Positions 18,946 to 27,825 are shown, counted from the first letter of the stretch. The stretch: DNA of 64,000 bases from an uncultured Lachnospiraceae bacterium (GCA_910585895.1 CAJUHY010000008.1:1-64000); one strand, 5' to 3'. Translations and numbers: made by a program. Notes: a model not told the origin generated them from the sequence alone.

Positions 18946-20003
18946 CCGTAACTTCTAAGGTATCGCTTTCCACACCTTCTATTCCACTGAAGTCCGGGAC
19001 TGCAAACGTATATCCCAATGTACTCTTATCCTTATCAAATGCTGCCTCTGTTCCCATGTAAATAAAACTGTTGCCAATGTCCACGGCAGCGCCGTCACCG
19101 TAAGTTTTTGCCTGAGAATACTCCGTATCTGCATCACGCCCCCAGATATAGCCAGTCATAGCGTCCTCACCTAATGGCTGGTCCACCGCAGATTGGAGAA
19201 GCCCCAGACGTTCACTCTCCTTATTGGGAATCCTGTAGGGGTCAGGCGTCCCGCAGTTTGCTGTGTAAAGCACATAATCATTCGCTTCCAATGTCTGTGC
19301 ATTTAAAACAACCTCGATTTTCCCAAGCGCTGCTATTTTATTCTCAATTTCTGTTGCCGCTGCATCCACAGCCGCCTGCGTGGCAGTCTCCAGATACATA
19401 AGCTTATGACCATCTGCCGCCGCTTTCTTTAACGCTGCCAATTCCTGAGGTTTACTCATATATTTACTCTCATCTATCGCATTAAATTTCTTTAATGCCG
19501 CCTTTAAGCTGTCAAGATTCAGAACCTCTGCAAATTTCAGGAACGAAAGCAAAGCATCCTGGTCGCTCTTTGCTGCCCTGACACTGAGCATGACATCTGT
19601 GTCTTCACTGCAGGAAAATGCAAAAGTATCTGTGTTCCATGCATTGCCATTTTTATTGTAGGTATTGGTAATTCCAAGCTCTGTTTCTTCTCCCTCGCCC
19701 TGTTTTATGGAAACTTTCATTTCCCGGGAACTATTCCAGTCTGTCCACCACTCCCGCATGGTCATTATAATCTTCCACATATCCCCAAGAATTTCCGTCC
19801 AGACCATATTTCTGGTCAGCTTTTTCATTCAGCAGGTGGTCATACTTCTGCAATTCTGCTGATTCAGGAGAGTTACAGTCAATGAAGTATACCACCGTGG
19901 ATTTCGCTTCTACTATGTTGACTACAATGGAGGCTTTCTGGGATATTCCAGATACGCTGCCCGCTACCGTAACTGTTTTGGTGAAATCAATATCCTCCGT
20001 ATT
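18917..20003 (-). pseudogene. Middle fragment of broken GH30-GH43 gene
   Basis: Directly past the TGA at 20006-20004 the same frame continues as NTEDIDFTKTVTVAGSVSG, the body of a Big_4 domain whose conserved tryptophan has become the stop. The frame ends at TAG 19733-19731. A second frame, open from 19828 to 18917, carries on with EWWTDWNSSREMKV (resembling GYHEWWSGDRNTKIVV in the intact gene), a FIVAR-like helix set and part of a carbohydrate-binding-like domain. Compared with the paralogue at 59040-64000 about 50 residues seem missing before EWW, so the frame change near 19754-19765 may be a deletion. No start codon with a ribosome site is present. Confidence 0.78.
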
Positions 20004-22202
20004 TCAGGAAACGTTTCTCTCTTCTGTAGTCTCACCAATTTTGACTGTCACTGTCTCCGGCAGGATGGGCGCTACTCCTGCTACTGTATTAACCGGCTCA
20101 CAGGACTGCACTTCTGCCAGATTATAATTGCCACTGATAATCCGTGCATAATTTATTTCCAACAGCTTGTTTTTCTGCGTAAGCGTTACCGTATGTGCGC
20201 CTTTTGCAAGTTTTCCCGTATCAAACAGCAGCGCATTTGTATCTTTGCCAGTTCCCGCAAGGGACACTTCCTGTACATTCCCTCCATCCACAGATATTTC
20301 CGCGGTATCACATTCGTCACCCTTCGTCCCATAAATCAGCGCACGTTCCCCTTCAAATGTGAAGGTTGCCGCTGCCGCGCTCTCTGTTGTATATTTTCCA
20401 TCACAATCACCGGATTCTCTCCATTTTCCTGTATAGGCAAACTTGTTGGTGGCAGAAGCCCACTCTGCTCCTTTTACCACATCGGCATCCACTGTTTGTA
20501 CAGAACTGCTCATGTCACAGACGTCTTTTCCTGCTTCCGCCTTCATTACATAAGTAGTTACAGAATTTTTCGGAAGGTCCACATCCAACACGTGGTCGCT
20601 GACGTCCTGCGGATATGCCATCTTCTGACAATTTTCCCGGTCAGAAGTTCGATAAATTTCCGCCGTCTTTATACCTGTAAATTTGCCCAGGTCTACGGTA
20701 GCGCTTCTTGCATTGCCAAAATTCTGTGCTACAATTACCAGTTCTGAACCGTCGGGAGCGATTGCTGCGCACATATTGCCATCTTCCACGTCAATCATCG
20801 TATACCCCTGCTTGAGGAACCTGCTGTACTGCATCATCGTATAAAACTGTTTTGTTACCGCCCAGTATCCCTCTTTATAATTGGCATCATCCGTAGTGAC
20901 AAAGGTATGGTAACCTTCAACCGGTTTGCCGTCCTTCTCAAACGTAGCATGGATTAATCCCCAGTTCTCATTCGTCTGAATACATTCATATTCACTATCC
21001 GCCAACAACCAGGCTATCCATGCTGTAGGCTGCATATATTTGAGGTCTGCCATGATTCCCTCGCTCTGGCTTTGGGCATTGACAGCGTCCATCGAATTAT
21101 GATTGTGTCCTCCTCCGCCTTTTGTCACTTCCGACATCCACAGGTCCTTATCATTGGACTGGGCAATCCGGCGCAGTTCTTTCCTCTGACTATCATTTCC
21201 GCTGTATGTATGGGTGCCGATTGTGGTCATATTCTCTTTTACATCGTCTGCCAGGCGCTTATAAGACCTGATTGCCGTGCCCAAATCCGTTTCATCCGTT
21301 CCGGTAATCTGAATACTGTCCAGCCCCTCTGTATCCAGCGCTTTTTTCATCTCCTGATATGCCTTGGACTGCAATTCCCCGGTATTGAAGATACAGCCCT
21401 CCTGCTTAGCGCTGCCATTCTTCCAATAACTTGTATCCGGTTCATTTAATGGCTCAATATAATCAACTTTTGTACCGTATTTCTGCGTCAAATCCTTATT
21501 AATCCACTTTGCCGCCCGGGCAAGGTATGTGGCAAAAGCTCCATACTGGTCATCTCTTAAGTTATTTAAATCATTCTCATTTCCGCCGGTTGAACTTCCT
21601 GATTTCGTCATATAGTAGGGCGGGGAATTGGAAAAGACCTCGTTGATGATGTCATTTTGGGCGCCATATTGCTCTGCTGTTTTCTTCCTCCAGCTGTTGG
21701 CTGCCTCCAACATCCACAGCTGTCCGGCATCTGCCATCTGTTCCGTTGTCTTAGCCATAAATGCAGTTTCATTGTATGTGCCGGTTCCGTCTCTTTTGCC
21801 CGTCATATCTTCGGTCCATCCAGGAACCACGCCCTCGCATCGCCTGATACTGGTGTCTTCCTTATCACCGCCCCCCACATTATAGCGGACAATATTCAAA
21901 TTCAAATATTCCGGCGAAAATGCCAATTCTGCAATCTCTTCCCGGTCCGGCCTGCCATTCTTATTGTAATCGCTGTCACCCCAGGAACCAATGATATTTC
22001 CCCACCAGCATAAGGATGTTCCCCAGCCTTTCAGTGTCTGATAACGAATTTCCGGGCTGACGGAAATTTCCCCTACAGACGGTGCTGTAGTCATCCTCTC
22101 CTGTGCTGCCCACAGGGGCGTGGCAGGAACCATTACAGCTACGCTCATAACCCCTGCCAGGATTCTGGTAAAAGTTTTTCGCAGTTTACGTTTCCTCTTC
22201 AT
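20004..22202 (-). CDS. Secreted GH30-like glycosidase, N-terminal part of broken gene
   Basis: About 732 codons. Signal peptide with a KRKRKLRK start and cut after ATPLWA. GH30-like barrel: acid/base Glu in EPLNEPDTSYW and nucleophile Glu in LWMSEVTKG, which resembles the endo-beta-1,6-galactanase branch. A jelly-roll-like binding domain (residues about 560-690) and the start of a Big_4 domain follow, ended by TGA where the family has Trp. ATG 22202 was chosen because GGGAGGAG precedes it; the in-frame ATG at 22235 lacks this. The catalytic domain is complete, so a truncated secreted enzyme could still work, without its GH43, FIVAR and Big2 parts. Confidence 0.8.
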   Translation of the reverse strand: MKRKRKLRKTFTRILAGVMSVAVMVPATPLWAAQERMTTAPSVGEISVSPEIRYQTLKGWGTSLCWWGNIIGSWGDSDYNKNGRPDREEIAELAFSPEYLNLNIVRYNVGGGDKEDTSIRRCEGVVPGWTEDMTGKRDGTGTYNETAFMAKTTEQMADAGQLWMLEAANSWRKKTAEQYGAQNDIINEVFSNSPPYYMTKSGSSTGGNENDLNNLRDDQYGAFATYLARAAKWINKDLTQKYGTKVDYIEPLNEPDTSYWKNGSAKQEGCIFNTGELQSKAYQEMKKALDTEGLDSIQITGTDETDLGTAIRSYKRLADDVKENMTTIGTHTYSGNDSQRKELRRIAQSNDKDLWMSEVTKGGGGHNHNSMDAVNAQSQSEGIMADLKYMQPTAWIAWLLADSEYECIQTNENWGLIHATFEKDGKPVEGYHTFVTTDDANYKEGYWAVTKQFYTMMQYSRFLKQGYTMIDVEDGNMCAAIAPDGSELVIVAQNFGNARSATVDLGKFTGIKTAEIYRTSDRENCQKMAYPQDVSDHVLDVDLPKNSVTTYVMKAEAGKDVCDMSSSVQTVDADVVKGAEWASATNKFAYTGKWRESGDCDGKYTTESAAAATFTFEGERALIYGTKGDECDTAEISVDGGNVQEVSLAGTGKDTNALLFDTGKLAKGAHTVTLTQKNKLLEINYARIISGNYNLAEVQSCEPVNTVAGVAPILPETVTVKIGETTEERNVS

Positions 22203-22295
22203 ATCGTCTCCTCCCTCTTCCTTAGGATTACCCATAAATTTTGATATTCTCTGTTCTAACTTATCCCACCGCTTAACGTTATTTGGTATATACTT

Positions 22296-22324
22296 ATTTT
22301 ACTCGTGTTTACTTAATATTTCAA
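22296..22324 (-). promoter_or_regulatory. Promoter of the GH30 locus with overlapping operator-like motif
   Basis: On the minus strand TTGAAA (22324-22319), 17 bases, TAAAAT (22301-22296). The plus-strand motif TTTTACTCGTGTTTACT (22297-22313) covers the -10 and spacer and recurs with 15 of 17 matches upstream of the second LacI gene. Two further TTAGTAAAA repeats lie just upstream (about 22331-22351). This fits repression by one of the flanking LacI proteins. Confidence 0.62.
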
Positions 22325-22489
22325 GTCATTTTAGTAAAATTTTTAGTAAAAAGACGTTTTTCAGTAATAATATATAAAAATAAGGCCTCAAACCTTACAG
22401 TTTAAAGCCCTATCTTTGTAATATCTTTGTGCATTTTAACAAATCATTCCTACACTCGTCTTTGTGATTTTACTTTTTACTTAGCAAGA

Positions 22490-23518
22490 TTATACTGACC
22501 GCACGCTCTCCCGTACTACCAGGGTGGCAGGTACAGAAATCCGCAGGGGAATTTCCCCCTCCCCGGTCGCCATCCTTTCCATCAGCCAAACGGCATGTTT
22601 TACCATTTCTTCAATGTTGATATGAATTCCTGAAAGCTTGGGCTGCATCATTGTTGCAAGCGCCGTATCATTGTAACTCAGGATACTGAAATCGTCCGGC
22701 ACCTGATAGCCCATAATCTGCAATGCACGAAATACCCCCAGAGCTGTTGTCTCATTATATGTAAAAAACGCAGTAGGTCTTTCCCCTGATTCCTGAAAAT
22801 CTTTTACATACTGCATAATCTGTTCTGCCACGTCATCCCCCTGCCACTCCGTATCCAGCAGGATTCCTTCCGCTTCTTTTCCCTGCCGCTTCATATAATC
22901 CGCAAAAAACTTCCGCCGCAGTTCCGGGGCCTGCTGACAGGTAGAATCTGTAGAAAATTCCGGTCCTACAAATACAATCTTGCGGTGTCCCTGCGCAATC
23001 AAATAATCCACACCCTGACGAATGCCAACCTCATAATCCGGCATTACGGAACAATACTTCTCCGGAAACGGAGCGGATTCAAGAAATACAATTCGTGATG
23101 TACATTTCTCTATCGCCACAATCTGCTCCTCACGAAACTGTCCGATTGCCAGTATTCCATCTAACTCCCTTGACGCTGCACTGCGGTAGATTCCTTCATT
23201 CTCATCATACTGCATGACAAAGGTCTCCATTCCATTGGCAAAACAGCACTGCTCAACATTGTTCTTCACATAAAGGTAATACGGATCCTTTTCCGATTCC
23301 TGTGTCGTCACCATTTCCACAATTCCAAGTTTTAAATGCACCCCGGAACCGTTCTTCTTATTTACATGCTTACTGGGATAATCCGCTTTCCCTGCTGCCT
23401 CCAGAATCATGCTTCGGGTATTCTCTGTCACCTTCAAAGTCTCATCACCGTTCAAAACTCTGGAAATTGTGGCAATGGAATATCCCGTGATTTCTGATAG
23501 TTCTCTTAATGTTGCCAT
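22490..23518 (-). CDS. LacI-family transcriptional regulator (second of paralogous pair)
   Basis: A 342-residue repressor, close paralogue of the LacI protein at 14770-15807 (shared TLREL.EITGYSIATISRVLN and ...FSILSYNDTAL). Helix-turn-helix at residues about 3-23, sugar-binding domain afterwards. The identical recognition helix suggests both paralogues can bind the same operator. The gene lies immediately upstream of the GH30 locus in the same orientation but has a separate promoter; the shared 17-base motif is found in front of both. A sugar released by the galactan-type enzymes is a plausible inducer. Confidence 0.9.
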   Translation of the reverse strand: MATLRELSEITGYSIATISRVLNGDETLKVTENTRSMILEAAGKADYPSKHVNKKNGSGVHLKLGIVEMVTTQESEKDPYYLYVKNNVEQCCFANGMETFVMQYDENEGIYRSAASRELDGILAIGQFREEQIVAIEKCTSRIVFLESAPFPEKYCSVMPDYEVGIRQGVDYLIAQGHRKIVFVGPEFSTDSTCQQAPELRRKFFADYMKRQGKEAEGILLDTEWQGDDVAEQIMQYVKDFQESGERPTAFFTYNETTALGVFRALQIMGYQVPDDFSILSYNDTALATMMQPKLSGIHINIEEMVKHAVWLMERMATGEGEIPLRISVPATLVVRESVRSV

Positions 23519-23562
23519 GTCTTTTCTCCACTGTTTTTTCTTTTATTTTCGTACATATAAAA

Positions 23563-23613
23563 ATCCTATCACAGTATTTGCATTTATACAATGTCTTTTT
23601 ACTTTTGTTTACT
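23563..23613 (-). promoter_or_regulatory. Promoter of second LacI gene with operator-like motif
   Basis: Minus strand: TTGTAT (23591-23586), 17 bases, TAGGAT (23568-23563). Plus-strand motif TTTTACTTTTGTTTACT (23597-23613) lies 5 bases upstream of the -35 and matches the motif over the GH30 promoter at 15 of 17 positions, suggesting autoregulation or co-regulation. Confidence 0.55.
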
Positions 23614-23689
23614 GCTCTGTTCACCTTCTTATCTATACTTATTTCCCCTGTGTGTTTCTCTATTATAGATTATCTGCTTCACAAACTGC

Positions 23690-24460
23690 CTACAGCCCGC
23701 AAACCGCAGTTATTACGTCCCGCATCTCGTACCTGCCGGCAGGCTTGCCGGCAAGGAACTTGGCTGCTTCCACAGCGCCTTTGCCAAATACAGCCTTAGA
23801 ATACGCTGTATGCTTAAACTCAACAACTTCATCGGTCCCCGCAAAAATCACCTCATGTTCACCGACAATGCTGCCGCCGCGGACTGCCTGAATGCCAATC
23901 TCATATTTCTCCCGACTCTTTCTGTCCTGCGTTCTGTCATACTGATAGGCATAGGCATTGTCCAAGGCCTCATTGAGAGAATCTGCCAGAGCAAGGGCCG
24001 TTCCGCTCGGTGCATCCACTTTCTGGTTATGATGCTTTTCCACGATTTCCATATCAAATCCTGCCGGAGCAAGGACCTTTGCCACCCGTTTCAATAAATC
24101 CATCAGCAGATTGATTCCCAGAGACATATTGGCAGACTTGAGCACGGCTGTCTGTCTGGCTGCCTCTTCAACCTTGGCAAGCTGCTGTTCACTTAACCCG
24201 GTCGTGCACAAGACCACCGGCAGCTTATGTGTTACACAATAATCCAGCAATCCATCTACTGCCGGGGCCGAGGCAAAATCCACCACCACGTCCGCCTCTA
24301 TCTGGCATTCTGCAATATTTACAAATACCGGATAATCATTCTTCAAGCCCGTATAGGCGTCTATCCCTGCCACAATCTCGATTTCGCTGTCCTCTTTGCA
24401 TATTCCGGAAATAACTTGTCCCATCCGACCATTGCAGCCATGCATAATCATTCTTATCAT
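23690..24460 (-). CDS. dapB: 4-hydroxy-tetrahydrodipicolinate reductase
   Basis: A 256-residue DapB, the NAD(P)H-dependent reductase after DapA in lysine and diaminopimelate synthesis. Nucleotide-binding motif HGCNGRMGQ at the N-terminus and the substrate motif EKHHNQKVDAPSGTA near residue 150 are present. AGGAGG lies 7 bases before ATG 24460; the upstream in-frame ATG at 24484 has no such site. It is downstream of dapA, separated by about 100 bases with a hairpin. Confidence 0.96.
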   Translation of the reverse strand: MIRMIMHGCNGRMGQVISGICKEDSEIEIVAGIDAYTGLKNDYPVFVNIAECQIEADVVVDFASAPAVDGLLDYCVTHKLPVVLCTTGLSEQQLAKVEEAARQTAVLKSANMSLGINLLMDLLKRVAKVLAPAGFDMEIVEKHHNQKVDAPSGTALALADSLNEALDNAYAYQYDRTQDRKSREKYEIGIQAVRGGSIVGEHEVIFAGTDEVVEFKHTAYSKAVFGKGAVEAAKFLAGKPAGRYEMRDVITAVCGL

Positions 24461-24489
24461 CGTTTGTCCTCCTGTTTCTAACACAAATT

Positions 24490-24534
24490 AATCGGGAAAA
24501 ATCCACGCACATCTTAGCGCCATTTTCCCCGATT
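24490..24534 (-). other. Hairpin between dapA and dapB
   Basis: AATCGGGAAAAAT (24490-24502) pairs with ATTTTCCCCGATT (24522-24534) around a 19-base loop with GCG-rich inner pairs. It may tune dapB expression or stabilise the dapA transcript; it is not followed by a clear T-run on the minus strand. Confidence 0.55.
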
Positions 24535-24561
24535 TATCTATTCTGACTAAAACGTCAGAGA

Positions 24562-25446
24562 TTATAATATTCCAAAACTGTGCATTACGTTTCTAAGCTT
24601 CTCCAGATTCCCTGGTTCCATCTCGCTAAGCGGCGCGCGCAAAGGACCTACCTGCCAGCCCATGAGGTTTAAGGCTGCTTTTACCGGAATCGGATTAACC
24701 TCACAAAACAGCGCATCTACCATCGCAAGCGCCTTACACTGCATCTGCAACGCTTCCTGCTGCTTCCCATTCAGATAATTCATTACCATGTCATGTGTAA
24801 ATTTGGGCGCTACATTGGAGAGTACAGAAATCACACCAATTCCGCCACAGGCAAGCAATGGTATTACCTGACCATCCTCACCGGAGTACAAATCAAAATC
24901 CCCCTGGGTCTTTTCCATCAGCTGCAATGTATACGAAATGTCACCCACAGCATCCTTCATGCCCACAATATTCTCCACATCACGCGCCAAGGCAGCTGCC
25001 GTCTCCGGTGCAATCTTGCAGCCGGTTCTGCCGGGAACATTGTATAAGATAATTGGGAGGTCTACATTCTGGGCAATCTCCGTATAGTGACTAATCAACC
25101 CCTTCTGTGTTGCCTTATTATAATATGGCGTTACCACAAGCAGTCCGTCCGCTCCGGCTTCCTGCGCTTTCTTGGACAGATATACTGCCGTCCTCGTGCA
25201 ATTGGAACCTGTTCCGGCAATCACCGGAATCCGTTTGTTCACGATGGATACCGCAGCCCGAATAACCTCTAAATGTTCCTCCTCGGTAAGCGTAGAGGCT
25301 TCCCCCGTAGTACCTGTGATAATAATGCTGTCTGTCTCGTTCTTAATCTGGTCTTCCAAAAGTTCTGCCAATTTATCGTAATTTACTTCCAGATTGTCTT
25401 TCATCGGCGTTACAAGCGCAACACCGGCTCCCTTGAAAATCGCCAT
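24562..25446 (-). CDS. dapA: 4-hydroxy-tetrahydrodipicolinate synthase
   Basis: A 294-residue DapA aldolase, which condenses pyruvate and aspartate semialdehyde. Schiff-base lysine K164 in IVGMKDAVGD, tyrosine Y135 in LYNVPGRTG, and the TGTTGE motif at residues 44-49 are all in place. AAGGAGG lies at ideal distance before ATG 25446. Transcribed with dapB from a promoter about 70 bases upstream through a leader containing a terminator-like hairpin. Confidence 0.97.
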   Translation of the reverse strand: MAIFKGAGVALVTPMKDNLEVNYDKLAELLEDQIKNETDSIIITGTTGEASTLTEEEHLEVIRAAVSIVNKRIPVIAGTGSNCTRTAVYLSKKAQEAGADGLLVVTPYYNKATQKGLISHYTEIAQNVDLPIILYNVPGRTGCKIAPETAAALARDVENIVGMKDAVGDISYTLQLMEKTQGDFDLYSGEDGQVIPLLACGGIGVISVLSNVAPKFTHDMVMNYLNGKQQEALQMQCKALAMVDALFCEVNPIPVKAALNLMGWQVGPLRAPLSEMEPGNLEKLRNVMHSFGIL

Positions 25447-25461
25447 TTAAATATCCTCCTT

Positions 25462-25489
25462 AAAAAGCCGACTACTAATGAGCCGGCTT
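25462..25489 (-). promoter_or_regulatory. Terminator-like hairpin in the dapA leader
   Basis: On the minus strand AAGCCG (25489-25484) pairs with CGGCTT (25470-25465) around a short loop and runs straight into TTTT, ending next to the dapA ribosome site. The leader from the predicted start near 25512 is only about 66 bases, too short for a lysine riboswitch. Confidence 0.5.
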
Positions 25490-25518
25490 ATAACCCTAAA
25501 ATTCTTCAACTTAAACTT

Positions 25519-25547
25519 AATATAGCATTTTCTATCCATAAAGTCAA
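25519..25547 (-). promoter_or_regulatory. dapA promoter
   Basis: Minus strand TTGACT (25547-25542), 17 bases, TATATT (25524-25519). Confidence 0.72.
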
Positions 25548-25560
25548 CTACGTTCTCAAA

Positions 25561-26043
25561 TTATTCTTCGTTAATCCTGTAAGCCTTGCCGACATATTTC
25601 CGCAGACTGTTATCCATCACCCTACCGGTGAAAATAATCTTCGTATCTTCCGCGGCAGCGTTCAGCAAAGATTCCATATCCTCTTCTGAGATTATTCGGT
25701 TGTCCCAAAGTCCGAGAAATCCATCAAGGATTAACAGACTGCATTCGCCGGTCACTAATACCTTTCTGGCAAAATTAAATCCATTACGGATATTGATTGC
25801 CTCTTCCTCCTGCTCCACGCCGGACAATTCCGCAAAGTTCTTCTCAAATTTGGCAAAACTGAAAAACTTCACCTCCGGCTCCAGCCTCCGCAAGAATTCT
25901 ACCTCCTCTTCCCTTTTCCCTTTGAGAAATTGGATGATAATGACATTTTCTCCCTGTCCTGCAGCCTGTATTGCACATCCAAGTGCTGCTGTTGTCTTAC
26001 CTTTTCCATCTCCGCAATAAACAGTAACCTTTTCCTTACACAT
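25561..26043 (-). CDS. cobO: Cob(I)yrinic acid a,c-diamide adenosyltransferase
   Basis: A 160-residue CobO/BtuR-type enzyme that adds the adenosyl group to cobalamin precursors in the cytoplasm. The P-loop GDGKGKTTAALG is at the N-terminus and the ILDGFLGLWDN region resembles the LDE segment of the family, though shorter than usual (most members have 170-200 residues). AAAGG precedes ATG 26043. No cobalamin biosynthesis genes or B12 riboswitch are adjacent. Confidence 0.83.
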   Translation of the reverse strand: MCKEKVTVYCGDGKGKTTAALGCAIQAAGQGENVIIIQFLKGKREEEVEFLRRLEPEVKFFSFAKFEKNFAELSGVEQEEEAINIRNGFNFARKVLVTGECSLLILDGFLGLWDNRIISEEDMESLLNAAAEDTKIIFTGRVMDNSLRKYVGKAYRINEE

Positions 26044-26117
26044 GCTGTTTTCCTTTCTTCTTCACAAAAAGCTTTTCTTAAAATAACATAAAGCTCTGGA
26101 AAATGCAACTGACAGTT

Positions 26118-26379
26118 CAGCCAGACACAATAAAATCGAGGAAAATCATGCTAAGCGCCCTGTGGTCATGCATGAATTTGACGAGATTTATTGGGACTGG
26201 GGGAACGCCATTTTATGAGCAAAGTTAGCTGCATAGCAGTGGGAAAACGCCGTAAGTTGCTAAGTGCCAGTGGCACTTGTTTAGCAACGACCGAAGCGAA
26301 GCGTAGAACTTTGCGAATGGCGTGGGCTGAACTGCTTCTAAAAAAACCAGCCAGACACAATAAAATTGAGGAAAATCAT
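26118..26379. repeat. Compact structured repeat bounded by 32-bp direct repeats
   Basis: A 32-bp sequence starting CAGCCAGACACAATAAAAT occurs at 26118-26149 and 26348-26379 with one mismatch. Between them lies a nested fold: ACGCCATT (26205-26212) pairs with AATGGCGT (26316-26323), GCAAAGTT (26219-26226) with AACTTTGC (26307-26314), CTGC/GCAG (26229-26239), and GTTGCTAAGTGCCA (26256-26269) with TGGCAC..TTAGCAAC (26271-26288). CAGTTCAGCC (26113-26122) is also the inverse of GGCTGAACTG (26324-26333 region). It resembles a MITE-like or structured-RNA repeat. The right copy contains the ssb stop codon. Confidence 0.6.
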
Positions 26380-26999
26380 AAGTATTCTATTTTGCTGACA
26401 GATACTTCATAGGCTACCCTGTGCTCTACTTCTGTCTCAGAAAGTTTTTTAACATATTCCCTGCTCTGGATTCTCCCATATACCTGTACATGACCGCCAA
26501 TCTCAAATCCGGAAGCGAATCTTGCATTTCTGCCCCAGCAAATGCAAGGTATGTAATCTGACTTTCCATAAGAACGGTTTACAGCGATGAGAAGGTCTGC
26601 AATTTCCCTGCCGAGCGGTGTCTTCCGGTAAATCGGCTCCTTGCAGATATAACCGTCCAGAAAGATTTGGTTGCTCTTCTCACCTTCTGGAATCTCATCC
26701 ACAAATTCCATCTCCCGCACAAATACCGAGAGCACAAGACGGTTCTTCTTTTCTTCATGCCGGTTATAAGAACGGAATTGCCCATCAACCCGGATATACT
26801 GGCCAATATAGCTGGACTGCGTATCAATCAGCCGCTCCGAAATCATCATAGGAATCACATCTGCAAAGTTGCTTAGACGGTTCACAGATACCTCCACCAT
26901 ATAGAACCCTTCCCCAAAAACTTCGTGACTGTACTGAAAATCAGAAATGATTTCCCCAGTAATGGTAACCTGATTGTTTTCAAATATTTTATCTGCCAT
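26376..26999 (-). CDS. Single-stranded DNA-binding protein, tandem OB folds
   Basis: A 207-residue protein with two OB-fold-like halves: residues about 1-95 (NNQVTITGEIISDF, YIRVDGQFRSYN) and 105-207 (NQIFLDGYICKEPIYRKTPLGREIADLLIAVNR..., VQVYGRIQSREY). The second half has the Ssb signature. Two-OB Ssb-like proteins occur in Clostridia beside the main Ssb. ATG 26999 was preferred (AAGGGGA about 10 bases upstream) over the in-frame start at 27035. The stop lies inside the right copy of the 32-bp repeat. Confidence 0.8.
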   Translation of the reverse strand: MADKIFENNQVTITGEIISDFQYSHEVFGEGFYMVEVSVNRLSNFADVIPMMISERLIDTQSSYIGQYIRVDGQFRSYNRHEEKKNRLVLSVFVREMEFVDEIPEGEKSNQIFLDGYICKEPIYRKTPLGREIADLLIAVNRSYGKSDYIPCICWGRNARFASGFEIGGHVQVYGRIQSREYVKKLSETEVEHRVAYEVSVSKIEYL

Positions 27000-27185
27000 G
27001 AATGTTAGTTCCCCTTTCGTATATCGATGGCACATCGATGAAGTAAAATTTTTCTAAAAGAATATCATTGCTTTTCCAAAAAAATTCGCAGTTCGTGTCG
27101 ACAGTACATGGTATATCGGCAGATATGATAACCGTTTTGCTACATACTTATGCTGTGGAAACGCTTCAATCAGCGATTCCCTAAC

Positions 27186-27214
27186 TTTACGAAATACAAG
27201 ATTTAAGGTATAAT
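27186..27214 (+). promoter_or_regulatory. Promoter of the cyclophilin gene
   Basis: TTTACG (27186-27191), 17 bases, TATAAT (27209-27214). Confidence 0.65.
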
Positions 27215-27293
27215 TTAGAAGAAGCCTTACCGGCTCATTTAGAAACACTAATATAAATCTATGAAGAAAATTTTAGAAAAGAGGTATATGAGA

Positions 27294-27815
27294 ATGGCGC
27301 AAAACCCAATAGTAACGTTTGAGATGGAAAATGGAGACATTATGAAAGCTGAGCTTTACCCTGAAATTGCTCCCAACACCGTAAATAACTTTATCAGCCT
27401 AATTGAAAAGGGCTATTACGATGGTCTTTGCTTCCACCGTATAATCAAAGGATTCATGATTCAGGGCGGATGTCCGGACGGAACCGGCTCCGGCGGTCCT
27501 GGCTACAGCATTCGGGGAGAATTTTCTCAGAACGGATTTACCAATGACTTAAAACACAGTGCCGGTGTGCTTTCTATGGCACGCACCATGATTCCTGATT
27601 CTGCAGGCTCGCAATTCTTCATCATGCATAAGGACTCCCCGCACTTAGACGGCGCCTATGCAGCCTTTGGCAAGATAACAGAGGGAATGGAAAATGTCAA
27701 TAAGATTGCAGAAACTTCTACCGACTATTCAGACTTCCCCATAGAACCACAGGTAATGAAAAAAGTAACCGTAGATACCTTTGGAGAAACTTATCCGCAA
27801 CCAGAAACCTGTTAG
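27294..27815 (+). CDS. Peptidyl-prolyl cis-trans isomerase, cyclophilin type
   Basis: A 173-residue cytoplasmic cyclophilin with no signal peptide. Active-site and fold motifs: FHRIIKGFMIQGG (catalytic Arg), KHSAGVLSMAR, SAGSQFFIM and LDGAYAAFGKI. The start at 27294 uses GAGG nine bases upstream; in-frame ATGs at 27261 and 27288 are alternatives. It is a single-gene unit ended by a hairpin. Confidence 0.92.
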   Translation: MAQNPIVTFEMENGDIMKAELYPEIAPNTVNNFISLIEKGYYDGLCFHRIIKGFMIQGGCPDGTGSGGPGYSIRGEFSQNGFTNDLKHSAGVLSMARTMIPDSAGSQFFIMHKDSPHLDGAYAAFGKITEGMENVNKIAETSTDYSDFPIEPQVMKKVTVDTFGETYPQPETC

Positions 27816-27825
27816 AGTTGTTTCC

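Noticed and set aside
25447..25560. Lysine riboswitch before dapA
   Set aside because: The leader between predicted start and dapA is about 66 bases, far shorter than the L-box.
26044..26117. Cobalamin riboswitch before cobO
   Set aside because: Only about 75 bases before the repeat element, with no B12-box-like sequence seen.
26191..26412. Open frame of 73 codons across the structured repeat
   Set aside because: It follows the nested hairpins, lacks a clear ribosome site and runs antisense into the ssb 3' end; better explained by the repeat.
27152..27165. cre-like TGGAAACGCTTCAA upstream of the cyclophilin gene
   Set aside because: Three defined positions differ from the consensus; it looks like chance.
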